A stretch of 60,467 bases of DNA. Source: EA-27 sp964396265 (lineage in GTDB: Archaea > Thermoplasmatota > Thermoplasmata > RBG-16-68-12 > EA-27). Location of the stretch: positions 1-60,467 of the forward strand of contig CAYNEM010000016.1 in the NCBI GenBank assembly GCA_964396265.1. Reading direction: 5' to 3'. Shown one piece after another: positions 44,626-52,018 of the stretch. Below the pieces are notes generated by a model. It ran no database searches. It was given only the letters and a program-made list of their open reading frames with translations, and was not told the origin of the DNA. The position numbers and the translations under genes were made by a program. Within the stretch, counting starts at the first letter, position 1, and each line of letters opens with the position of its first letter.

Positions 44626-45246
44626 TCAAATCCGGTCCGCCCACGGGATGCCGAGCCGCGCTTCCTCCGGCCTCCCGACATGCACGACCCCGCCACCATT
44701 CGGAATGACGGGCACCCAGTATCCCGCGAGCGTCACGTCATAACCGAGGTTCGGCTTTATCGCTATCGTCGCTCCGAGCTTCCGGGGGTACCGCCGAAAC
44801 GACCAAGCTACGTCGTGGCGGGTCTCGTAGGAGCGTTGTCGGATCGCCACGACGAGCTCCAGCCAGTCCGGCCTCCTGTCCCCTTGCCGCGCGAGGTGGT
44901 TCAGCTCATCCTCGATGTATTCGAGGTCCGTGCGGGAGAGTGCGGCCGCCCCGTCCGTCCCCGTGTGGCTGTGATAGCCGCCGAGTTGGTCGAGGCCGAC
45001 CCACAAGTTGTGGACCGTGCGCCGCGCGCGGTCGAACGCTTTCAAGTTCCCATGGGCGACGGAGTTCCGCTTCCGCTCTTCCGTTTGGATCGGGTAGGCG
45101 GCCTTCAGCACCGCCACGCGACGCCGGCGCCGTCCGCGACGCGCCTCGCCGCCGAGCAGGAAGCCGTTCGTCTCCCTGTCATAGGCCTCGATCGCGGAGG
45201 CGCAGAGGCCGAGGAAACAACCGGGGTCGACGACGATATCCCTCAT
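44626..45246 (-). CDS. JAMM/MPN-domain protein (putative metalloprotease)
   Basis: 206 residues. The JAMM elements are seen: Glu in ETNGFLLGGE, then GGYHSHTGTDGAAALSRTD carrying HxH and S-x2-D. JAMM proteins are zinc enzymes that remove ubiquitin-like tags or cut related bonds. Spacing from the second His to Ser is nine residues, against seven in the classic motif, so activity is uncertain. I start at ATG 45246, which has GGAGGG upstream. A strong GC hairpin lies just before that site. No ubiquitin-like gene is nearby. Confidence 0.75.
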   Translation of the reverse strand: MRDIVVDPGCFLGLCASAIEAYDRETNGFLLGGEARRGRRRRRVAVLKAAYPIQTEERKRNSVAHGNLKAFDRARRTVHNLWVGLDQLGGYHSHTGTDGAAALSRTDLEYIEDELNHLARQGDRRPDWLELVVAIRQRSYETRHDVAWSFRRYPRKLGATIAIKPNLGYDVTLAGYWVPVIPNGGGVVHVGRPEEARLGIPWADRI

Positions 45247-45256
45247 GGGAACCCTC

Positions 45257-45285
45257 CGCGGGGGGTGGGGAAACTCCACCCCGCG
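45257..45285 (-). promoter_or_regulatory. GC-rich hairpin in the leader of the JAMM gene
   Basis: CGCGGG and GUGG arms pair with CCAC and CCCGCG around an AAA-containing loop, with a two-base bulge. On the minus strand the stem ends a few bases before the GGAGGG site of the JAMM gene, where it could hide or expose the ribosome-binding site. Bases 45286-45409 hold no gene that I can support. Confidence 0.35.
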
Positions 45286-45409
45286 AGACCGTATGAAGCT
45301 TCCGTCCGGGACGATGAACGTGCGGGTCTGGCCGCCCGGGGGTGATTCTCACCCTCGCTGACCGGGCCCCCGAACGCCCCAGGACGACCCCCCGCGCCAC
45401 CGAACGGTT

Positions 45410-45418
45410 CATATAAAT
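45410..45418 (+). promoter_or_regulatory. TATA box for the PRC-barrel gene
   Basis: CATATAAAT is a near-ideal archaeal TATA box about 36 bases before the GTG at 45450, predicting a leader of roughly ten bases. Confidence 0.7.
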
Positions 45419-45449
45419 TGGCGGCTACTCGGCAGCGGGGAACGGACGG

Positions 45450-45692
45450 GTGAAGTCGTTCTTTGCCGACCTGCAGGGGAAGACCGTGATGTCGAAGGAG
45501 GGGGAGATCCTCGGGACGTGCGAGGACTTCATCGCGGACTCGCGATCAGGGACGCTTGAGTCGATGCTCATCAAGCCATCCGAGACGATCGAGCCGCGCC
45601 TGTACAAGCAGGATGCCAGGGGTCGCATCATGCTCCCGTTCAAGACCATGCGGGCCGTCCGCGACGTCATCGTCGTGGACCCTGGCGACTGA
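45450..45692 (+). CDS. PRC-barrel domain protein
   Basis: 80 residues, one PRC-barrel: ADLQGKTVMSKEGEILGTCEDFIAD, then SMLIKPSETIEP and FKTMRAVRDVIVVDP. The fold is shared with photosynthetic reaction centre H and RimM; stand-alone archaeal forms are common and of uncertain role, perhaps in cell division or RNA metabolism. The GTG start fits the upstream TATA box. Confidence 0.85.
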   Translation: MKSFFADLQGKTVMSKEGEILGTCEDFIADSRSGTLESMLIKPSETIEPRLYKQDARGRIMLPFKTMRAVRDVIVVDPGD

Positions 45693-45746
45693 ATGCATAT
45701 CCCTGGGGCAAAAGGCCTAAGCCCGGTGTCCTCATCGCATCCGACG

Positions 45747-48700
45747 ATGCGGCGGCTGGCGGCGGTCCTTCTCCTCTCCACGGTTCTCTTCTCCCTCGCC
45801 GAATCCCCTACCGCCGGGGAAGCCGAGCCGCCAGAGCAACGTCTCATGGCGCCGCCGCCATTCGACCTGGACCCGTGGTTCCTCGGCGACTCATGGACCT
45901 TCGACACGACGATCCTCGTCGCCGCCCCGGATGGGACTACGATTACGACGCAGCTCGACCTCACGACGACCGTGGCCGAGGTCCGGACCGAGACTCTGGG
46001 GGGCCTAACGTACACCGTGTACAACACTTCCTCGTCCGGCTCCGCGTCCGCGACCGGCGTCGTCTTCCTCGCGGGTGCGAACCTGTTCTCGGTCTCGGGG
46101 CCCCTGTCCGGCTGGTCGTGGGCCGACCGTTCGAACCTCGCGTCCGTGGCGGTGAACCAGACGACGAACATGACCGGCATCATCCAAGTGGGTATCTTCA
46201 CATTCCCCATCACGATCGACGCGGGCGCGACCGTGCGGGGCACGCCGGCGATCGAGGACTATGACTTCCCGCTCGAGCTGGGGGACGCATGGTCGTTCGA
46301 CGGGATGACTAACTCCACGGGCGCCGCCCGGATCACAGGCACCCCGCTCGGCCCGGTCACCCAGGACCTGTCCGGGGAGGCGAACGCATCGTACCGCGCG
46401 TGGTTCAACGCGACGGAGGACGTCACCGTGCCCGCAGGGTCGTTCCTCGGTGCCGCACGCCTCCACGCGGTCTCCGCGGACGGGAACGCGACGGACCGTT
46501 GGTTCCACCCGGACGCGAAGAACGTCGTGAAGATGGAGGTCCACCGCCAGAGCGCGCCGAACGACTACTTCCACCTCTGGACGAACCTCACGGCGTTCTC
46601 GCTCGTCGCACCGCCTCCTTGGGTGGGTACGATCACCCTCAATCCGTCGCGCATCGATCCGGGCGGATCCGTGCTCGCCTGGGGCGCCGCCGGACCGAAC
46701 GAGGACCTGCTCGTCTCCATCCCAGCCATCGGGGCCACATACCCGATACGCGCGGACGGCGCGGGCTCTTGGTCCCTCACGCTCTCTGCCCCACTGGTCG
46801 ACGACTTCACGCCCGCCAACGCGGACCTCGGGTCTCATGGAGTGCTGGTCGAGCCCGTCGCGGCGCCGACCGGATGGGACGTCGCAACGCTGCAACTCGT
46901 CCCTCCCGACCTGTATGCGGCCGCGGGAGACCTCGTCGCCTCCGATGTCGCTCCTCCTGCGGGGACGCTCGTTACGTTCAACGGCACCGTGCACGCAACC
47001 GTCGGAACGTCGGGCCCGTTCAACGTCTCCTTCTCCGTGGACGGCGGGGAGATCTCGCGCACGGTCGTTCCCGGGATCGCCGCCAACGGCTCCGTGCAGT
47101 CGTTCGCCCCGTGGACGGCCACCTCCCCGGGCGTACACAGCGTGACGTTCACCGTTGATCCGGACGACGAGGTCGTCGAGACGGATGAAGCGAATAACAT
47201 CGTCACGATTACAATCTTCGTCCAGGGTCCCGACCTCTCGCCGTGGAATGTCGCGATCGAGGCCGAGACGAACGCGACCTACATCGATCCGTCCGCCGTC
47301 GGGTTTGTTTCCGCCCCGACTCAGGGCCGCATCGGCGGCGTGGTCAACGTCACGTTCGAGGCCGCAAGCGTCGGCGCCGCCACGGTCGTCGACTCCTTCG
47401 AGGTCGAGGTCGTCGAGACGCAAGGTCTGTGGGGTCCGCCGATTCCCGGTTGGCGGTTCTCCTCGAACGTCACGTCGCCATTGCCGTCAGGTGCCCGCGC
47501 CGGTCCTTGGACCGCCACATGGCCCGTCCCCTCCGCTCCGGGCTCTTACCATCTGAACGTCACCGTCGACGGCAACGATCAGGTGCTGGAGTCGTTCGAG
47601 GCGAACAACACATTCGTCGTCATTGTCACCGTGTCCGGGCCGGACTATTCGCTCGGCGGCGTGGTCGGGCCCACGAAGGTCACGGCCGCGGCCTCCGTCT
47701 CTCTCACCGTCGAAGTCCGGAACGATGGACAGCTCGCGGGCGGTATCGACGTCCCGTTCGCGGCGTACGAGGGCGCCTCCCCGACGCCGTTCTATTCGAC
47801 GAACATGGCGTCCCTGTCGGTCGGAGGAAACGCCAGCGTGATCGTTCCTTGGACTTCCCCATCGACCGCAACCCTGCAGGACCTCCGGTTCTTGATCGAC
47901 CCCGACAACGACCTTCAGGAGATGGACGAGGCGAACAACGAGGCCATCATCACGGTCGACGTGCGGGATCCCCCGGTCACGTCGATCCGCGTCACGGGGA
48001 CGAACGTCACGACGGACCGCCTGTGGGTTCGAGGCTCGACGCAGTTCGAGTTGGCGGCTCAGGACTTCAGCGGAGACGGTCTCACGACGTACTTCCGCGT
48101 GGACGGCGGGACGACGAGCACATACGCGATCCCATTCTCGCTGTCGGGGGACGGTGCGCATTCCGTCGTCTTCTGGTCCGAAGACAACCTTAGCGGCGCC
48201 GAGGTCGGCCACACGTTCGCCGCCACCGTTGACGACTCGCCCCCGACCACGGCGTACTCGAACGGCGAGTTCACGGGAAACCGAACAACGGTCACGCTCA
48301 ACTCGACCGACGGATCCGGGGCCGGCGTGGACCGCTTGGAATACAGGGTCGATAGTGGAGCGTGGCGGACTTACACGGCCCCGTTCCTCGTCGAGGGGCA
48401 GGGGGATCACACGGTCGAGTTCCATGCCGTGGACCTCTTGGGAAACCAGGAGTTCCCCCAGAACAGAACACTTTCCATCCCTCCTCATTCCCGACCGATC
48501 GTCGTTCCCACGAACCTGAAGCCTTTCCTGGCGGCAGCGTTCGCAGCACTCCTCCTCGTCCTCGCGCTCGTCCCCCGACCGGCGGAGGGCTACCTTCGGA
48601 GTCGGCGATTCCAGGTCGGAGTTGTGTTCGCGATCTTGGAGGCGGCCACGGGAGTTGCGTCGCTCGCGTGGCGAGCGTTCGCGATCCCTCCATACACGAC

Positions 48701-48806
48701 GGGATTGGCAGTGGATGTCGGGATTCTCCTGGCGGGAACCCTCGGTATCCTCCTGCTGCGAAGAACGAGGGCGACGGACTCCGGCGAGCCGGGAACCGAT
48801 AAATAG
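45747..48806 (+). CDS. Large CARDB-domain surface protein with C-terminal membrane helices
   Basis: 1019 residues. I start at ATG 45747, which opens a signal peptide (RRLAAVLLLSTVLFSLAES); the frame runs 18 codons further upstream. Several CARDB/Ig-like adhesion domains are seen, each ending in a DEANNxVxITV-type strand (VVETDEANNIVTI, VLESFEANNTFVVIV, LQEMDEANNEAIITV), then an OmpL47-like pair of domains (GVDRLEYRVDSGAWRTY). The end holds three or four membrane helices (FLAAAFAALLLVLALV and others). Many NxT/S sites suggest glycosylation. Function unknown; adhesion is inferred from the domains. Confidence 0.85.
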   Translation: MRRLAAVLLLSTVLFSLAESPTAGEAEPPEQRLMAPPPFDLDPWFLGDSWTFDTTILVAAPDGTTITTQLDLTTTVAEVRTETLGGLTYTVYNTSSSGSASATGVVFLAGANLFSVSGPLSGWSWADRSNLASVAVNQTTNMTGIIQVGIFTFPITIDAGATVRGTPAIEDYDFPLELGDAWSFDGMTNSTGAARITGTPLGPVTQDLSGEANASYRAWFNATEDVTVPAGSFLGAARLHAVSADGNATDRWFHPDAKNVVKMEVHRQSAPNDYFHLWTNLTAFSLVAPPPWVGTITLNPSRIDPGGSVLAWGAAGPNEDLLVSIPAIGATYPIRADGAGSWSLTLSAPLVDDFTPANADLGSHGVLVEPVAAPTGWDVATLQLVPPDLYAAAGDLVASDVAPPAGTLVTFNGTVHATVGTSGPFNVSFSVDGGEISRTVVPGIAANGSVQSFAPWTATSPGVHSVTFTVDPDDEVVETDEANNIVTITIFVQGPDLSPWNVAIEAETNATYIDPSAVGFVSAPTQGRIGGVVNVTFEAASVGAATVVDSFEVEVVETQGLWGPPIPGWRFSSNVTSPLPSGARAGPWTATWPVPSAPGSYHLNVTVDGNDQVLESFEANNTFVVIVTVSGPDYSLGGVVGPTKVTAAASVSLTVEVRNDGQLAGGIDVPFAAYEGASPTPFYSTNMASLSVGGNASVIVPWTSPSTATLQDLRFLIDPDNDLQEMDEANNEAIITVDVRDPPVTSIRVTGTNVTTDRLWVRGSTQFELAAQDFSGDGLTTYFRVDGGTTSTYAIPFSLSGDGAHSVVFWSEDNLSGAEVGHTFAATVDDSPPTTAYSNGEFTGNRTTVTLNSTDGSGAGVDRLEYRVDSGAWRTYTAPFLVEGQGDHTVEFHAVDLLGNQEFPQNRTLSIPPHSRPIVVPTNLKPFLAAAFAALLLVLALVPRPAEGYLRSRRFQVGVVFAILEAATGVASLAWRAFAIPPYTTGLAVDVGILLAGTLGILLLRRTRATDSGEPGTDK
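48798..48805 (+). promoter_or_regulatory. TATA box for the MFS gene
   Basis: GATAAATA lies 29 bases upstream of the ATG at 48831, measured from its centre, and overlaps the last codons of the CARDB gene. The spacing fits a leaderless mRNA and decides the start of the transporter. Confidence 0.65.
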
Positions 48807-48830
48807 GCGCGCCCCGTGGGCGGCATTCCG

Positions 48831-49976
48831 ATGGACCGGGCGTACCGCCACCTCATAGGAATTCAGTCCGTCCTTGCTCTTGCGAACGCGACTGCGGCCG
48901 TCTTCACGATTATCTATCTCCTGAAGGAGGAGGGGTTCGCAATCCGCGACTCGGTCCTGTTCAGCCTCCTCACGTTCGCGGTCGCGTCCCTCACGTGCGT
49001 AGCTCTTGTCCGAATCCGCCCCCGTCGCATTGCGTTCCTCATGATGCTCGGGCTGGCCATCCTTGCGAGCTCGTACGTCACCTTCCTGGTGGCCCATGGC
49101 TGGCCCCTCCTCGTCTATGTCGGGATTGCATGGGGCTTGTACATCCCTCTGTTCTTCGTTCCGTTCAATAAGTTGATCGTGGCGACGACGCGGACGCACG
49201 ACCGCGCGGGTAGGATCGGGGGATTCATCTTCGCTTACACCGCGGTCGCAATCGTGGCGCCGACCTTGGGCGGGACGATCATTACTGGGGCCGGGGATTC
49301 CGGTTACCCCGCCGTCTTCTCCTTTGCCGCCATTGTCCTCACCGTAGGTGTCTTCCTCATCGCCCGCCTGGGCGTCGGTCGGGAACCCCTCGTCGTCGCG
49401 TTCGATCTGCCCCGCCTCGGTCGTCGTACCTCCGCGGCCCTCTTAGCGGAGGGCGGCTTCGAGGGCCTTGCCTTCGGCGTTGTTCCTCTCCTCGCGTACG
49501 GGTTCACCAGGGACGAACTCGGCATCGGGGGTCTCTTCTCCCTCTTCGCGCTCGCCGGTGGGACCGTTACCGTCTTCATGGGCGTCGCCTCGGACCGACT
49601 GCGCGATCGGCGCACGTTCCTCCTGGTGGGCGCGGGGGCGACCGCGGCCGCGACTCTGCTCGTGGTCGTGGCGTCGTCGTATTCCACGCTCGCGCTCGGG
49701 AACAGCCTCGTCTCCCTCACCTCGCCGATTGCCCCCCTCTTCCTCCTGACGATGGCGGTGGAGCGCATTCCTTCGAGGCCCGGGGACGCGCTCGTCACGC
49801 GAGAGTTCCTCCTTAACAGCGGACGGGCGGCTTCCCTCGCCGGGTTCTTCCTCCTCTTGGGCCTCGGGGTCGCTCCGACCCACGGGTTCGCCCTCGCAGG
49901 GTTGTGCATGGCGGCCGTCGCCCTCGCTCGACCGCGGAAACCACCGCCAGAACGCGACGCGCGCCCCTCGGTATGA
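48831..49976 (+). CDS. Major facilitator superfamily transporter
   Basis: 381 residues with about 11-12 membrane helices in two halves. Helices include YVTFLVAHGWPLLVYVGIAW and FIFAYTAVAIVAPTLGGTII; a loop DRLRDRRTFLLVGAG matches the MFS loop 2/3-type DRxGRR motif, here in the second half. Substrate not predictable. The ATG at 48831 is preferred over an in-frame GTG at 48816 because it lies at the predicted transcription start. Confidence 0.82.
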   Translation: MDRAYRHLIGIQSVLALANATAAVFTIIYLLKEEGFAIRDSVLFSLLTFAVASLTCVALVRIRPRRIAFLMMLGLAILASSYVTFLVAHGWPLLVYVGIAWGLYIPLFFVPFNKLIVATTRTHDRAGRIGGFIFAYTAVAIVAPTLGGTIITGAGDSGYPAVFSFAAIVLTVGVFLIARLGVGREPLVVAFDLPRLGRRTSAALLAEGGFEGLAFGVVPLLAYGFTRDELGIGGLFSLFALAGGTVTVFMGVASDRLRDRRTFLLVGAGATAAATLLVVVASSYSTLALGNSLVSLTSPIAPLFLLTMAVERIPSRPGDALVTREFLLNSGRAASLAGFFLLLGLGVAPTHGFALAGLCMAAVALARPRKPPPERDARPSV

Positions 49977-50030
49977 AGACTGATAATCAAACCGCAAGTG
50001 AAATGACCCGCGCGGCCGAGTCCGTCCGAC

Positions 50031-50336
50031 TTGGAGACCCCATCGGCGGAGGCGAGTCCTATCGACGGTCCGGCGTTCATGCAGCGGGTCGAGGAGCACC
50101 TGGGCCCGGTCGCCCCGATCATGTCGTTCGTGATCAGGAAGCAAATGACGGACCTGAACGTGACCCCCGACTCCCTCACGCCCCAGCTCGCACGGACGTT
50201 CATCGACCGCCTCGTCGCGGTCTTGCGCACGTTCGCCCCGGCCGCCCGGGTCGAAGAGATCCGCCAGGCGCTCCTGCGGGAGTTCCGCCGGGCCGCGCCA
50301 CGGTACGCGGAGCACATGATCCACGGAGGCAAGTGA
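50031..50336 (+). CDS. Small helical protein upstream of KaiC-like gene (1)
   Basis: 101 residues if started at TTG 50031; an ATG at 50079 is possible. It is all helical (EEHLGPVAPIMSFVIRKQM, RTFIDRLVAVLRTFAP) and soluble. The following gene is similar in length and helix pattern (both have LxP near the start, a Q-containing helix, then a long final helix), so they look like diverged duplicates. Its stop overlaps the next ATG. Probably a regulator or partner of the KaiC-like ATPase; not recognised. Confidence 0.65.
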   Translation: METPSAEASPIDGPAFMQRVEEHLGPVAPIMSFVIRKQMTDLNVTPDSLTPQLARTFIDRLVAVLRTFAPAARVEEIRQALLREFRRAAPRYAEHMIHGGK

Positions 50337-50572
50337 TGGCACTTGACATCGAGACCCGGATGGTCGCGTCCCTGCGCCCCCTGTTCGGGGACTTCGCGGC
50401 ATCCGCCTTGGAGCAGCAGAAGGCGAAGCTCGGGATCGGGGCTTCCATGGACCGCGCCGAGTACCTCCGCCTCATCGAGGCGATCAAGACGATGTGCAGG
50501 CAGATCGCCGGTCCCTCGATCGCCGACCGCGTGTACCAGGGCCTGGTCGCAATCGTGAGCGAGGTGGCCTGA
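50336..50572 (+). CDS. Small helical protein upstream of KaiC-like gene (2)
   Basis: 78 residues, coupled by TGATG to the gene before. Helices MVASLRPLFGDFAASALEQQ and YLRLIEAIKTMCRQIAG are followed by a final one (IADRVYQGLVAIV). It appears to be a paralogue of the preceding product and shares no family known to me. It ends just before the KaiC-like gene. Confidence 0.65.
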   Translation: MALDIETRMVASLRPLFGDFAASALEQQKAKLGIGASMDRAEYLRLIEAIKTMCRQIAGPSIADRVYQGLVAIVSEVA

Positions 50573-50573
50573 G

Positions 50574-51308
50574 GTGGCGATGCAGAGCGTCGAACCCGTG
50601 ACCACCGTGGAGCGCATCCGTTCGCACGTGTACAACTTCGACGAGCAGATGGAGGGAGGCATCCCGAAGGGCTCCATCGTCCTCGTCTGCGGTCGACCGG
50701 GATCGATGAAATCGTCTCTCACGTACTTCATGATGCACATGCAGGCCATCAAGGAAGGCCGCCGCGGCGTGTACTTCACGCTCGAGCAGAGCCGCGGCTC
50801 ATTCACGCGCCACCTCACGCACATCGGCCTCAACCCCGAGGCCACGGACCGCATGACGATCGTGGACGTGGCCGCCCTCCGCCGGACGTTCGGGGACAAA
50901 GGGCCGACCGGGGACACGAACTGGCTCGAAGCGATCGTGAGCCAGGCGGCGTCGTTCAAGAGTCAGTATCAATGCGAGATCATCGCCATCGACTCCATGT
51001 CCGCGCTGTACTCCCTCCACGAGTTCCAGAACCCGCGGCGGGAGCTGTTCCACTTCTTCGAGGGCCTCCGCTCGCTCGGCGTGACGATCTTCCTCATCTC
51101 GGAGATGTACGACCCCACGAAGGAGATCTTTGCGCGGTACGAGGTCGAGGACTTCCTTGCGGACGGCGTACTCCACCTCAAGGTGGATCGTCGCGACGGG
51201 GGCTCGAACCTCTACCTCGGGATCGTGAAGATGCGGGAGACGCACCACAGCCGGGACTACTTTCCCCTCATCGTCGAGTCCGAGGGCTTCGAGATCGTTC
51301 CTCACTAG
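50574..51308 (+). CDS. KaiC/RAD55-like single-domain ATPase (second copy)
   Basis: 244 residues. It has GGIPKGSIVLVCGRPGSMKSS (Walker A with Met before Lys), GVYFTLEQSRGS (catalytic Glu) and EIIAIDSMS (Walker B), as in the copy at 35165-35872. GTG 50574 or ATG 50580 could be the start; a GAGGTGG site precedes the GTG by six bases. It is the third gene of an operon with the two small helical proteins. Its 3' end overlaps that of the convergent membrane protein gene by four bases. Signalling or regulatory role is inferred. Confidence 0.85.
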   Translation: MAMQSVEPVTTVERIRSHVYNFDEQMEGGIPKGSIVLVCGRPGSMKSSLTYFMMHMQAIKEGRRGVYFTLEQSRGSFTRHLTHIGLNPEATDRMTIVDVAALRRTFGDKGPTGDTNWLEAIVSQAASFKSQYQCEIIAIDSMSALYSLHEFQNPRRELFHFFEGLRSLGVTIFLISEMYDPTKEIFARYEVEDFLADGVLHLKVDRRDGGSNLYLGIVKMRETHHSRDYFPLIVESEGFEIVPH

Positions 51309-51688
51309 GGGCCCAGCACGGCGCCGATGCCGGTCGCGATGGCCAGCAGGAGGAACCCCAGGCCCACGTAGAGGACGAGGTCGAAGAACTCTCGATCGCC
51401 GCCGATCTGCGGGGCGGAGAGCCACTCCCGCCAACGTCCGGGGGCCTCGGGACCCACGGGTGCGAACTTTGGTCGCGAAAGGAACAATCCTGGGCCGGAA
51501 AGCATCCCCATCGCGAGGAAGAGCAGGAAGATGAGGAACACGACAAGCAGGTATGAATCGAGGAACCGCGTCCGGGTGGCCGCGGAGAGGAACGCGCCCA
51601 GCACTGCCGCCACCGTGAGGGCGATCCCTTCGGTCAGGAGGACGAACCGTCCGAGGCGGAGGAGCTCTTCGCGGCTCGGGAGGCGCAT
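51305..51688 (-). CDS. Three-helix membrane protein
   Basis: 127 residues with three membrane helices: FVLLTEGIALTVAAVLGAFL, YLLVVFLIFLLFLAMGML and FFDLVLYVGLGFLLLAIATG. No family recognised. It starts about 55 bases left of the 16S promoter and is divergent from it. Confidence 0.7.
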   Translation of the reverse strand: MRLPSREELLRLGRFVLLTEGIALTVAAVLGAFLSAATRTRFLDSYLLVVFLIFLLFLAMGMLSGPGLFLSRPKFAPVGPEAPGRWREWLSAPQIGGDREFFDLVLYVGLGFLLLAIATGIGAVLGP

Positions 51689-51742
51689 TGCGGCAGCATC
51701 TGGGGCGCGCGGTTAATCGTTTCCGGCCGCCTAGGAGTCTTT

Positions 51743-52018
51743 TCGAAAGGGCTAAATAGAGATGCCCTCTATCTGATGGTGTTCCGCCAAAAAGGCGCGC
51801 ATCGCGCGCTGAAGGGCGGAGCTGTGGGGCGGTCTCCGGCGAGGCCCGCGATTCGTGAACGGGTCCCTTTCTGAGGTCGCCTACACTGGTGGAGGTTTGA
51901 GATACCCGCGCGTTCTACGCGCGTGCTCTCTTGAACCCGACGCTCGATCAACGGAATCCTTAGCAACCTCGCCTTCCTTTAAGGAAGATGAGAAGCGAGA
52001 CGTGTCGGCAACGGTTCA
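51743..52018 (+). promoter_or_regulatory. 16S rRNA promoter and leader
   Basis: CGAAAGGGCTAAATA (51745-51759) reads as a BRE plus TATA element; transcription would start near 51783. The leader has several stem-loops and the left strand of the pre-16S processing stem. The 330 bases between 51689 and 52018 hold no protein gene. Confidence 0.55.
51941..51959 (+). other. Left strand of pre-16S processing stem
   Basis: CGCTCGATC-A-ACGGAATCC is complementary to 53806-53824 (two nine-bp blocks around one mismatch). Such stems bring the ends of the rRNA together for excision from the precursor in archaea. Confidence 0.7.
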
